A model generated the notes under the pieces. That model saw only the letters and a list, made by a program, of their open reading frames with translations. It was not told where the DNA came from and did not search any database. From Trichomonas vaginalis G3 (lineage: Eukaryota; Parabasalia; Trichomonadida; Trichomonadidae), in NCBI RefSeq assembly GCF_026262505.1, contig NC_067207.1:22474082-22538081 (forward strand): a stretch of 64,000 bases of DNA, written 5' to 3'. The translations under genes were made by a program, and so were the position numbers. Positions 38,793-49,500 of the stretch are shown here, piece after piece. The first letter of the stretch is position 1. Each line of letters begins with the position of its first letter.

Positions 38793-40502
38793 ATGTCCGA
38801 CCATGACGTTCATCCAAACGAATACAACAAACTACGAAGTAATTACAAATACTATATCGATTCATATCTTGCATTGTATCAGCTAAAAACGGAAAAAGAA
38901 GAAGAATTAAAGTCAATTTACAAAATGATCAAAACAGAATTGATTGATTCAAAGAATTGCCTCCCCACAAATGCTATTAGAAACATTTTAGATATCATTC
39001 CATATAATAATCGCTATACAAAGTCATATTTATTTCTTGCCAAACTCATTTCTGATGATTACCATGTCACAGAGGTCAAAAGTATTGAACCTATTTCAAA
39101 CTTACTGTTTTATAAAGAATATGGAATTAAATTAGACAAATCTGCCGATTTTAAAGAAGTTAATTCCGAAAAACTCGAAATTCATACAGAAAATTCAATT
39201 TACAGAGCAATTATGTATAATGACTTAGAAACATTCATTGCATTCACTGAAAGAGATGGATTTGATAAAAATCAAAAACTTAAATGCGATTTATATCCAT
39301 TTTCTTACGTAGGATATTCATTACTTGAATTATGTTGTTACCATGGAGCAGTTGATTGCTTCAAGTTTTTAAGAACGAAATTCAGCTCAAAAATAACTGA
39401 TACATGTCTCGGATTTTCATTTTTAGGAAGAAACAAAGAGATCATGAGTAAATGTTTGAAATATCAAAAACCAAATTATAAATGCATGGAATATGCAATT
39501 ATTTCACACAACATTGATTTTGTTACATTCTTAATGAATGAGTACAATATAGAGATTGATTTAGATTATTGTGGAACTTATAATAATCTTGAATCATTTT
39601 TAGTTTATTTCGATCAAACTAATGATATAAAAAATTGTTTCATTTATTCAGTGAATTTAAATATTCCATCCTTTTTGGAATACTTCCTTTCACTTGGTGC
39701 GAATATCAATGAAAAAGTTGAACAGGGAATAACCGCACTTCATATTGCAGCAATGAAAAATAAAAAAGAAACTGCTGAAGTTCTTATTTTACATGGTGCG
39801 AACATCAATGAAAAAGATAAATATGGAGAAACAGCACTTCATATTGCAGCAAAATATAATTATAAAGAAATTGCTGCATTTCTTATTTCACTTGGTGCGA
39901 ATATCAATGAAAAAGATGAATATGGAGAAACAGCACTTCATATTGCAGCAATGAAAAATAAAAAAAGAAACTGCTGAAGTTCTTATTTTACATGGTGCGA
40001 ACATCAATGAAAAAGATAAATATGGAGAAACAGCACTTCATATTGCAGCAAAATATAATTATAAAGAAATTGCTGCATTTCTTATTTCACTTGGTGCGAA
40101 TATCAATGAAAAAGATGAATATGGAGAAACAGCACTTCATATTGCAGCAAAATATAATAATAAAGAAACTGCTGAATTTCTTATTTCATTTGGTGCGAAT
40201 ATCAATGAAAAAGATGAATATGGAAAAACCGCACTTCATCATGCAGCAATGAATAATAGTAAAGAAACTGCTGAGTTTCTTATTTCACTTGGTGCGAATA
40301 TCAATGAAAAAGATGAACATGGAAGAAACGCACTTCATCATGCAGCAATGAATAATAGTAAAGAAACTGCTGAAGTTCTTATTTTACATGGTGCGAACAT
40401 CAATGAAAAAGATGATGATGGAAAAACCGCACTTCATTATGCAGCAAAATATAATTATAAAGAAACTGCTGAAGTTCTTATTTTACATGGTGCCAAAGAA
40501 TA
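38793..40502 (+). pseudogene. DUF3447/ankyrin-repeat protein with one homopolymer frameshift
   Basis: Starts MSDHDVHPNEYNKLRSNYKY, the leader found on a very large trichomonad family, followed by a DUF3447-like middle (SLLELCCYHGAVDCFKFL, then KCMEYAIISHNIDFVTFLMN). About eight ankyrin repeats of 33 residues follow (GETALHIAAKYNYKEIAAFL / ISLGANINEKDEY). At 39960-39966 a run of seven A replaces six A in the equivalent place of another repeat, shifting frame; beyond it the repeats continue cleanly in the new frame to a stop at 40502. The repeats are nearly identical at DNA level, so they have been recently amplified or homogenised. With one A removed the protein would be about 569 residues. 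Confidence 0.82.
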
Positions 40503-41289
40503 ATGTTCTTACATAAAATATTCTTTAGTTTTCTGGTATTTTCGAAGAACATTTTCATTAGAGAGTAAATTGAATGTAAAATAATCGTTATTGCGCATTT
40601 TTTTGCACTTGAGTTTGTTAGATATGCTGAGTTATATTATATACATCCTGGTGAAGTTGCACATGAATTCACTGGATAAAGTCTTCCAAGAATGCACAAC
40701 ATGCCTAGGAAGTGATTCAATCTGGATAGTATTACTCCAACGAAATACAATATATTGAACAAAAAAATCGACTGAAAGTCGACATTTCATAAATTTTGTT
40801 GAGCTTCAGACAAAATAAACGTAAAATACAAGCATATTCAATGGAATATCATTGAAATGTTCAATTCTCTTGAAGAAAAAGGAAATTAATTTTCTGAAAC
40901 ATTATACTTGATTGTCTGTGGAGGATCAATTATTTGTCATGCTCTATTGTATTATCAAATATATATATATATAAAAATTAAATAAACAATGATAGATTGT
41001 TTTTACAAAATATGAATTGTGGGAACTACGATTATTTTTGATTCAAATGTAAATTTACATTAGAATTAAAAATAATCATTGTTCATACAATCCAAATTTT
41101 ATGAAAATTTCGGGTGCCTAACAAATATCATCCAGAGATGCCATTTTTATAAAAAAACATCATTATCATATTTCTGATTTGTTGAAAAAGCAAAGATAAT
41201 CAATAATCATCATACAAACTATATTAGCAAAATCAAGTGAGTTGATGCAACTAAATGGTTAATATAATAGACGTTTACAAACAATGATA
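40503..41289. other. Intergenic spacer with a 48-base near-perfect palindrome
   Basis: No gene is seen. At 41030-41077 two 24-base arms (GATTATTTTTGATTC... and its partner) pair with two mismatches and no loop. Confidence 0.6.
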
Positions 41290-41993
41290 TTATAATATCT
41301 TCTTATATAGGCAGTTATAGAGATCTTTTCTGCATTCCTCTGGAATTTTTTCAAAAGGGATGGATACTTTATTGGATTGCAATATATTTATATTGTATTT
41401 AGCAAAAATCTTGATGACATCTTCGTACTGAGCTATATCTGATAATCTTTCAATTAAATTCTGTATAAAATAGGTTTATCGCAATAGTCTTGAGTTGCTT
41501 CTTCTGTATTTTCGCTCGAAGCTGAGGATTTGTAAGAACAAACGCTTAATATTTGTTCGATTTCGTTCAAACGATGCAATTGTTTTCATAATACTATGTC
41601 AATTGAATCTTTTGTAGAATGAGGTGCTTTTTGGATTTTTCTTTCGAACCAACAAAGTAAGGTGCTTATTATCAGTAATTTATCAGTATCTTTTTCTACA
41701 GATTCTTTGTGTAGCATAAATAGATATCTTACATCAAGAACAAAGTCATAAAATCCGATATATTGCTTGTTTGAAATTTTATTTGAGATGTCTTCGACTT
41801 TTAGGGGGATATTTGATGAAACTTCGTTTTCTTCAAGTACCGAAAATGTCGGTTTCGCCTTTAATTTAGTAAAGAGGGAAGCAATGAACTCCCTTTCTAT
41901 AATATAATTATCCGAATTTGCAACTTCATTGAAATATAAAGCGATTCACAAGGGAAAATCTTTTTGTCTAACATTAGGAGTAGATGATTTCAT
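41290..41993 (-). pseudogene. Bromodomain-like protein remnant
   Basis: On the minus strand from the ATG at 41993 the frame reads MKSSTPNVRQKDFPL, stop, then a protein-like stretch: NYIIEREFIASLFTKLKAKP, then SNIPLKVEDISNKISNKQYI, GFYDFVLDVRYLFMLHKESV, DKLLIISTLLCWFERKIQKA. The order P-L-x-V-E-D-I-x-x-K-I, Y, F-x-x-D-V-R-x-L-F and the last helix is the bromodomain pattern (usual P-M-D-L-x-x-I, D-V-R-x-I-F), though the acetyl-lysine Asn is not seen. A second stop lies after STKDSIDIVL. A one-base shift near 41462 leads to a tail, NLIERLSDIAQYEDVIKIFA. Two stops and one frameshift make this a dead gene. The family call is moderate. Confidence 0.5.
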
Positions 41994-42059
41994 AAATTTT
42001 ATGTTTGGATTTTATTTGAACTTTACAAATTTTTTGATCGTAACACAGAAATTTTAGAA

Positions 42060-42413
42060 ATGACTGAGCAAGAAAAACCACAGACTCAAACACAAACACA
42101 AACACCATATTCACAAATGTCATGGATCGAGAAACTCCTTACACCAGGCATTGGCGATGGCATCATCATGGCTCTTAGATTTTGCTTTTTCCTTTTAATG
42201 GTATTTTTACTTATTACAGTTTTCCTCACATATAACATTCATTTTGTTATTATGTCAATCCTCTCATTATGCTTATTCTTATCTTTCGAATATTTGATTG
42301 CAAATCTTAAGAAGTACGACCTCTTAAATCCAGAAGAATCAAAGGAAAAGAAGGAACAAGAAGAAAAAGAAAAGGAGGAAAAGAAGGATGAAAATAAGGA
42401 AAAACAAGATTAA
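42060..42413 (+). CDS. PKR1-like V-ATPase assembly factor, 117 aa
   Basis: The core SWIEKLLTPGIGDGIIMALR leads into two hydrophobic helices (about residues 41-60 and 64-84) with the family-typical T-Y-N-I-H-F turn between them, then FEYLIANLKK and a charged Glu/Lys tail. This is the pattern of yeast Pkr1 (S-I-x-x-P-G ... T-x-x-I-H-F), a small ER membrane protein that helps assemble the V0 sector of the vacuolar proton pump. The N-terminal TQTQTQT stretch is low complexity. The length agrees with Pkr1 (about 122). Intact host gene. Confidence 0.72.
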   Translation: MTEQEKPQTQTQTQTPYSQMSWIEKLLTPGIGDGIIMALRFCFFLLMVFLLITVFLTYNIHFVIMSILSLCLFLSFEYLIANLKKYDLLNPEESKEKKEQEEKEKEEKKDENKEKQD

Positions 42414-42823
42414 ATTAATATATATTATAGAGTTCTATTCTAAACCAGTATTTATCTTATAATTAACTTTGCTTAACATTTTTACTTGATTTCGTTAACT
42501 TGTAATGTTTCTCTCAGATATTTGAAATTTTGAATCTTAATATCTTTGAATTTCTCCTTTTAACTATGTATGAAACGAAATTACTTCAATAACTTTGCCA
42601 TACCTAACTATAATTTTACACATTGCAAGATAATTGAAATTTTCTAACGGAATTTTTCATATAAAGCTTATAAATTATTGGCCAACTAATATGTACTTGG
42701 CCTATTCATAATATGGCCAATGACTTAGGTAAATATAATTTTGATATTCTGAGAGATTAAGAATTTCGAAAGAAAAACTTGACCTAAACATGGAAAGATA
42801 ATAAAACTTGAAATAAATCATAT
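42414..42823. other. Intergenic spacer, nothing supported
   Basis: A/T-rich spacer between PKR1-like and the second CCT8 block. TTGGCCAACT and TATGGCCAATG boxes occur, but no gene is seen. Confidence 0.55.
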
Positions 42824-44519
42824 TTTATATTTAAATGCAAAGAAAAAAAATATTTCAGTTTTAATCCTCATCGCGCGCTCCCATAGAGCGAGGAGCTGGT
42901 CCACTAGCTTTCTTAGCCATGCAGATCTGGTCAACACGAAGAAGTGTACAGGCAACTTCGCATGCAAACTTCATGCCCCACTCTTTGACATGGGCAATAT
43001 CCCAGGCACCAAGTTCAATAGAATTGCCAATGTCCATATTGATAACATCAACACCTGATGAAGATTCGCCCTTGTTGTGTGAGGCACGGATCTTGGCCAT
43101 GAATTCTGAAATGCGGATGCCACTGTTCTCTGCAATGGTGCGTGGAATAACTTCAAGAGCTTCGGCAAACTTGCGGATGCCGTACTGGTCCATGCCAGGA
43201 CGTGATTCGGCAAACTTAGAAATCTGTGTGGAAAGCTCCATCTCTGATGCACCGGCACCTGGAACAAGAAGTGGATGCTCTGTGAGGATTCTGAATGAGT
43301 TGACTGCATCATCGAGGGAACGCTCGATGTCGTCAATAAGATTTGGTGTAGCACCGCGGATGATGACAGTAGAGATCTCGCCATCGGCTTCGAAGATGAC
43401 AATTGGTGTGGAACCAATCTCGCGAGCTTCGACCGACTTGCAGTGGCCAATCTCGTCTTCGGTTGGTGCACCAATGCGGAGAAGTGGAACTGCTTTCACT
43501 GCGCGAGCAAGACGCTTGATGTCCCAGTTAGATGGTAACTGAACAGCCATGATGCCGTGCTTCTCAAGGTAGTGGATACCAAGCTCGGTGAACTTAGACT
43601 GGCAAACAACAACATTGACGCCTTTCTCCTTGATAGAAAGAACCATCTGTTCCATGCGGTTCTCCTCGGAAAGAGCAAACTGTTCCATCTGCTTGCCGGA
43701 TGTGAAAACGGTGTTCATCTTTGTGTCCGTCTCGGCAAAGTCGAAAGAGCATGTGTAAAGAGCAATCTTGACGTCGTCTTTGCGGCGGATGGTGCCAACA
43801 ACTTCACGTGGAATAGCAAAGCCTTTGACAACAAACGAGTCTTGGATAGAACCACCAAGTGCTTTAGCGTAGCGGACGTTGTCGACGTTGAAGCGAAGAT
43901 TGTGGTTTGGATATGCCATCAAACATGCTTCCGCAGCAATGTTTGAAAGGAAGTCAGCGTCTAAGTACTGGTGTGAGGAGAGTGGTGTCTTTAAGCAAGC
44001 AGCAACGGATGCTTTGTCGTCAACGTTGAATTTATTGCCAAGATCAAGTGTTGGAAGAATGCGAAGTGCTTCGGCAAGTGCTTTCTGGTAGCCTGCAACA
44101 ATATCTTTTGTGTTGATACCGGCACGAACAAGCTCAGTAGCACGGCGAAGAAGCTCACCACCGAAAACTAAAACAAAGTTTGTGCCATCGCCAACTTGCT
44201 CAGCTTGCATCTGTGATGCGGTGACAAGCATCTTGGCGGCGGGATGCTGGATTTCAGCCTCGTTCAAGATGGTGGCTGCATCACCAGTAACATAGAGTTT
44301 GCCAAAGTGGTTTTTGATAATTTTCTTCATACCGTTCGGACCAATCGACGTGCGTGTGAGTTCGCTTAAATCAACAACTGCGTCGATGTTCTGAAGGAGA
44401 ACTTCATCTACACCGGAGAAATAGCGGGTGCCGTCCTTGAAAAAGCCATTAAATGATAACTTATTTGCTGCCATTTCAAATGTGGTCAGGTGATTTTAGA
44501 GATTTTCGTTTATTAATTT
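42824..44519 (-). repeat. Inverted duplication, copy 2 (CCT8 block)
   Basis: Reverse complement of 33751-35446. The outer end abuts an A-run in gene orientation (44520 onward reads T's on the plus strand). No target duplication or poly-A tail points to a mobile-element mechanism. Confidence 0.93.
42861..44474 (-). CDS. CCT8: CCT theta chaperonin subunit, copy 2, 537 aa
   Basis: Encodes the same 537-residue protein as the gene at 33796-35409, in opposite orientation 7.4 kb away. All frames of the two copies agree, so silent positions are also the same. Both copies keep 45 bases before the ATG, which in trichomonads is normally enough to hold the initiator, so both may be expressed. Domains are as given for copy 1. 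Confidence 0.93.
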   Translation of the reverse strand: MAANKLSFNGFFKDGTRYFSGVDEVLLQNIDAVVDLSELTRTSIGPNGMKKIIKNHFGKLYVTGDAATILNEAEIQHPAAKMLVTASQMQAEQVGDGTNFVLVFGGELLRRATELVRAGINTKDIVAGYQKALAEALRILPTLDLGNKFNVDDKASVAACLKTPLSSHQYLDADFLSNIAAEACLMAYPNHNLRFNVDNVRYAKALGGSIQDSFVVKGFAIPREVVGTIRRKDDVKIALYTCSFDFAETDTKMNTVFTSGKQMEQFALSEENRMEQMVLSIKEKGVNVVVCQSKFTELGIHYLEKHGIMAVQLPSNWDIKRLARAVKAVPLLRIGAPTEDEIGHCKSVEAREIGSTPIVIFEADGEISTVIIRGATPNLIDDIERSLDDAVNSFRILTEHPLLVPGAGASEMELSTQISKFAESRPGMDQYGIRKFAEALEVIPRTIAENSGIRISEFMAKIRASHNKGESSSGVDVINMDIGNSIELGAWDIAHVKEWGMKFACEVACTLLRVDQICMAKKASGPAPRSMGARDED

Positions 44520-45183
44520 TTTTTTTGAAAATGGGAGGCATCACCTGAACACTCATTGGTTAAATGGCACATTCGATATGATATTACAGGTAATTTCTTT
44601 TTTAAAACTCATTTTTCTTTTGATATTTTCTAATTTCAAATTCTCTTATGTTTGTCCGCGCTATTTTGGCTCAATTTCTTATTATTATATAGATAGCATT
44701 AGGTTATTAGATTCTAAATCGGATGCTTAGATTCAATCATTCTAATTCTCACCTCACTCTTCATTCAATATTTTGCTTGATATCTCTATTTTTAGAGGCA
44801 TTCGCGTTTTAGGTATAAAAAAGATAAAAAATGTAATTTCTGGTTATAATATATGTAAAATTCCTTAATTTTCTCTATCATTCTGTAAATTTTATGATTA
44901 TATTAAAGAAATCTCATCATAACCTTTAATACTCTAGGAAATAAGATCAAATTCTGACTATACCTATTTATAACAAAGAAATAAAAATGAAAATGCATAC
45001 AATAGCAGTATAGATATACAATGCCTGAAGAAAGATCAAATATGGTTACTGCGCATGCTAAATTCATGATAATGATTAATATTTCGCTTTTTGTCATGGC
45101 CGATACAAAACTTTACAAGAGGTCAATTTTTGTTCAGAAAAAATTGAGAGAGGGTCTACGGTTTTGGTCTCTCTCTTTTCCTG
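44520..45183. other. Intergenic spacer between divergent CCT8 copy 2 and L5
   Basis: A/T-rich. The last 60 bases before L5 change to a pyrimidine-rich leader (GGTCTCTCTCTTTTCCTG) typical of ribosomal-protein promoters in other eukaryotes. No TCAYW initiator is evident. An ATG frame at 45021 overlaps L5 in another frame and is not called. Confidence 0.5.
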
Positions 45184-46110
45184 ATGTCTGCAAAGCTCGT
45201 CAAGAATGCTGGCTACTTCTCACGTTTCCAAACAAAGTTCCGCAGGCGGCGTGAGGCTAAGACTGACTACGTCCAGCGTACTCAGCTCATCCAGCAAGAC
45301 AAGACAAAGTATGGTGCTGCCAAGTACCGCCTTGTCGCTCGTATCACAAACACAAAGGTTATCGCTCAGATCGTTGTTGCCGAACTCACAGGTGATAAGA
45401 CAGTCTGCCAGGCTCTCTCCACAGAACTTCCAAAGTACGGCATCAAGCTCGGTCTTTCCAACTACCCAGCTGCTTATGCTACAGGTCTTCTTGTTGCTCG
45501 CCGCTTCCTCACACAGATGAAGCTCGCCGATGTCTTCAAGACAGAGATCACAGAGGAATACCTCAACGATGAAGAGAACAGACGCCCATTCAAGGTCATC
45601 CTCGATGTTGGTCTTGCTCGTACAACAACAGGCGCTAAGGTCTTCTCCGTCATGAAGGGTGCCGTCGATGGTGGCCTCTTCATCCCACACAACGTCTGCC
45701 GCCTCGCCTGCAAGTTCGACAAGAAGGACAAGGATGCTGGCAAGGACCGCAAGGACGTCCCAGCTGAAAAGATCGTTAAGGGCAACCAGTACTACATCCT
45801 TGGTGGCGCTGTTGCTGATTACATGCGCAAGCTTAAGAAGGAATCCGAAGAGAAGTATAACAAGCAATTCTCTCGTTATGTTAAGGCTGGTATTACTGCT
45901 GATTCATTAGAAAAGATTTATAAGGATGCTCATGCTGCCATTAGAAAGAACCCAGCTGCTACAGTTATTGCTGATAAGAAGAAACACGCTGAGGAGATGA
46001 AGCAGAAGCACGCTCCAAAGAAGCCACAGACAAAGAAGCTCTCCTTCGAAGAGAAGCGCAAGATCCTTAACGAACATCTTGCCGCTGCTGGACTTCCACC
46101 ACGTAAGTAA
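45184..46110 (+). CDS. RPL5: 60S ribosomal protein L5 (uL18), 308 aa
   Basis: Binds 5S rRNA and carries it into the large ribosomal subunit together with L11. Seen: the N-terminal FSRFQTKFRRRREAKTDYVQ (usual Y-F-K-R-Y-Q-V-x-x-R-R-R-x-G-K-T-D-Y), YRLVARITNTKVIAQIVVAE, GLSNYPAAYATGLLVARRFL, DVGLARTTTGAKVFSVMKGA and GGLFIPHN, all diagnostic. The C-terminal third is lysine-rich. The ATG at 45184 gives the standard start; a longer upstream frame is not in phase. The length is normal (about 300). Codons are strongly biased, as in a highly expressed gene. Confidence 0.96.
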   Translation: MSAKLVKNAGYFSRFQTKFRRRREAKTDYVQRTQLIQQDKTKYGAAKYRLVARITNTKVIAQIVVAELTGDKTVCQALSTELPKYGIKLGLSNYPAAYATGLLVARRFLTQMKLADVFKTEITEEYLNDEENRRPFKVILDVGLARTTTGAKVFSVMKGAVDGGLFIPHNVCRLACKFDKKDKDAGKDRKDVPAEKIVKGNQYYILGGAVADYMRKLKKESEEKYNKQFSRYVKAGITADSLEKIYKDAHAAIRKNPAATVIADKKKHAEEMKQKHAPKKPQTKKLSFEEKRKILNEHLAAAGLPPRK

Positions 46111-46519
46111 AGTAGTTACTTAATTTGGTTTGGTTGTTGAATTAATTTAATAATTTTTTTTAATTTTTTTTATTCTTTCGTGAGTTAATTTGTTTTCATA
46201 AGTAAGTAGTTCTATCTTATTTGCTTCTCGATTTGAAATACGAGTTCTTTCATGATTATTCAAAATATTTAATTCGTTATATGAAAAATTTGCTTTGTTA
46301 CTACTAAAATCCCATTCCTTTCCATAAAATGAAACGATCCAATGAATATATCCTTAATTGCCAATCTAATTTACTAACATTAGGCTTTTGTTATAAAAAT
46401 ATAAACACCATTAACAAGAATGGTTATTTGTTTTAATTAAAAAAATTATATCTTTCCTTATTTGTTTATTAAAAAAACGATAATCAAAAAAACGCTTTTT
46501 CGATGACTGATCAAGAAAT
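46111..46519. other. Spacer between convergent genes, nothing supported
   Basis: A/T-rich 3' flanks of L5 and of the talin-like gene. TAAA words near both stops fit the short trichomonad polyadenylation signal. No other feature. Confidence 0.55.
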
Positions 46520-49500
46520 TTACTTGTTTCCACGGCGACGGAATGTGTACAAGTTCTTTTCTTCTTCCTGGAGAACCTTGCGCTGTTGGTTGACTGTCTG
46601 TTGCATGTTGAGCTTCTGAATCATCGGGTTCTTTACAGCCTTCTTTGGAGCCTTTGCGTCTGCCTCGTTCAGCTTCTCTGTGACGATCTTTTCAGCCATT
46701 GCGATGATGGCGTCTGTGTGTCTCGCGACAATCTTAACCTGCATGGACATGATACCTTCTGCATCACCACCCTTAACGAGAACTTGTGCGACGAGGGAAG
46801 CGACAGCACCCTTGATGATTCTTGCTGCAGCGATGACCTTGAATTCTGCGTCTTCTTCGCCACCGTTGACGAGAATTTCTGCGCAAATGATAAGCAACTC
46901 AGCAGCCTCTGTCAAATCCTGAGCGACCTTGATCATACCTGCTTCGTTATCGATCTTTCCGAACTTGGCGATGAGCTGTGCAGTGATTTCTCTTGCACGG
47001 ACGAGGATCTTTGCTGTAGCCTGGAAGATTGGCTGTGCAGAAGCGACAAGGAATGCTGGAAGAGTGCCTGCAGCTGCCTGGATGTCTGGGATTTCGTGTG
47101 TTTCATCAACTGGCTGAACGACATCGACTTGTTGAGCGAACTGGGAAAGTCTTGATGTCATGTCTTCGATAGCCTTTGATGTAGCAGCGAGTTCTCTTGT
47201 AACTTCATCCATTGACTCGTCTTCTGGAGCAGCGTTGACTTCGATCTTTGATGCATCGACGGCGACTCTCATTGATGAATCTGATGAGTTTCTCAATGAG
47301 TTGATTGCGTCTTCCATTTCTCTCTCGAAGTTAGGTGCTCTGAGCAATCTAGATCTCATTGCGTTCTGTAATGCAGTGATAGCATTAGAGAAGCCGTGCA
47401 ATGTGGCCTGCTGTTCGACCTGTGATCTTGTATCTGCTGTTGCTCTTGCCATACCTAATGCCTTCTCCGCGAATGAGTTTGCGAGCTTTGTGAGTGTCAA
47501 CAAAGCGTGGAGAAGTTCACCAGATGGAGTAAGGTTGGCATCAGTGACCTTCTTGAACTCAGTGATGCCTTGTTCGAGCTGTCTCTTTGCGAGATCCATT
47601 TCATCGAGAGCGTCTGTTGGAGAGATCGCTTTGTCTGGGAGTGGTGGCAACTCGTACTTCTCTGGGACTTTGGCGGCTGATGCTGGATCTGGTTCGATGA
47701 TGATCCTGTCTGTGAGGAATGGAGAGATCTTTGTGATTCCCAAAAGTGTTGTTGAGATGTTCTTCAATGATGGGAAGAGTTTGTTTGAAGCAAATGGAGA
47801 AACGAAATTGAGTGTCTCTGATGCCTTCTGGATATCTGGAATTCCCTTTGTCAATGCGGAGAACTGTGTACCTAACTCTGTGCTGGATGCACCGACAGCC
47901 TTGCCTCTGACGGCAGAAACAGATGCTGTCAACTGGGAAATAGCGGCATTCAATGTGTCGACGATTTCACCACGTGTTCCGACCCACATTTCAGGAACCA
48001 AAGCGTTGGCTGAGAGAGCAGCAAGTCTGGCCAATTGGATGGCTGCTGTTGACAAGTCAGCGTACATTTGGTTACGTGTCTGGTCGAATTCGTTGATTTC
48101 GCCTGTTGGTCTCTGTGGAGATTCGACAATGTTGATCAAAGTATCGAACTGCTTTGACATCTTACGGTTGAGACGTCTGATGTCTGCAGAAAGATCTGTC
48201 TTTGATGTCGGGATCTTCTCAGCCAAAACAACAAACTCTACGAATATTGTCATCAATTCAGCGAAACACTCAACCAAAACACGAGACAAAGGTGTGAAAG
48301 CGAGGCCACCCAACATGAGGGAGTGCATTGTAAGGACTGTTGCATCTGCTGCACAAACCAACATCTTCTTGAGAGATACATAAACTTGTGGGAGCTGATC
48401 AGCCTTTGGAGTCTTTGCGAATGTCAACAAAAGGTTGACTTCATCGCGGAACAACTCAGCCTTGTCGTAAACGAAATCGCAGACAGTATCGGAGTCTCTG
48501 ATTCCTTCCAACTGGTAGAACATTGATGGTTCTAAGTGTGCGAGTTTCTCAGAGAACTTCTGGATGAACGATACCAATGTATGGTCACTCTTTGACTGTG
48601 TGATTGACTTCAATAAGCTGGAAGCATCGATATCTTGTGGTGCAACCAATGACAAAGCAGCGAATTCAGAGAGTGCTTCGACAGCAGCAATTGAATCTTG
48701 GAGTGTTGCATCCTTTCCTTTCATTCTGAGGACGTTCAATGCGTTGATTACCTGTTGGATGATTGTTGCAGAGTACTTCTCGATTTCCTTCTGCTTCAGT
48801 TTGGAAATTGGTGCCAAAGCTCTGATCTGTGTTGCACAGGCGATGATCTTCATGTACTGTGCTTGTGCAGTGCCTCTTGCGTTCTCGAGGAGTTCTATGA
48901 TTAGATCAACGAGTTCCTTGTGGAGTTTCTGGATGTGTGGAGAAACTGTCTTACCGTAAGAGTTCTCTGTGGCTGCGAGGGAAACAGAGAGAGATGTGAA
49001 TGCTTCGAGGAATGCAGATCTGTCTGTTGTCGCTGAAGTGATGAGTTTCATGATGGCGTTGTTCATCTTCTTGAGGCCATCTGCGACTTCGACTGTCTGT
49101 ACCTGTGTTGCATCGAACCACTGCATCAAAACAGATCTTGCATCAGAAGACTTTGAGCGTTTAAGTCTTCTGATGATGTACTTAGCGAATGATTTGACGA
49201 GTGTTGAGTGGATGTTATCAGCCATGGCATCGAACTTCTTGATCTCCTGTATGTCTGCTGGGATCTTGTAAGCGAGAACTGGCTGTGGCAACTGTGCAAT
49301 TGATGCGAGCAAATCATTGAGATTTGTGATGAATTTCTGGAAGAATGTTGGAAGGTTCACTCTATCCTTGTTGTCTTCGCCTGATGCAATGGATTTGACA
49401 AGTGGCCAAATAACTTCTGTCGTTGACTTGAGAAAGTTAATTGATCCTGTGAGTGGTTCAGCGAGTGGTTGCTGCTTCTGCTGGAAGGAGTCAACTAACA

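Noticed and set aside
47160-48383. 407-codon open frame opposite the talin-like gene
   Set aside because: Antisense shadow of an Ala/Ser-rich coding region; no initiator, no domain, ends arbitrarily.
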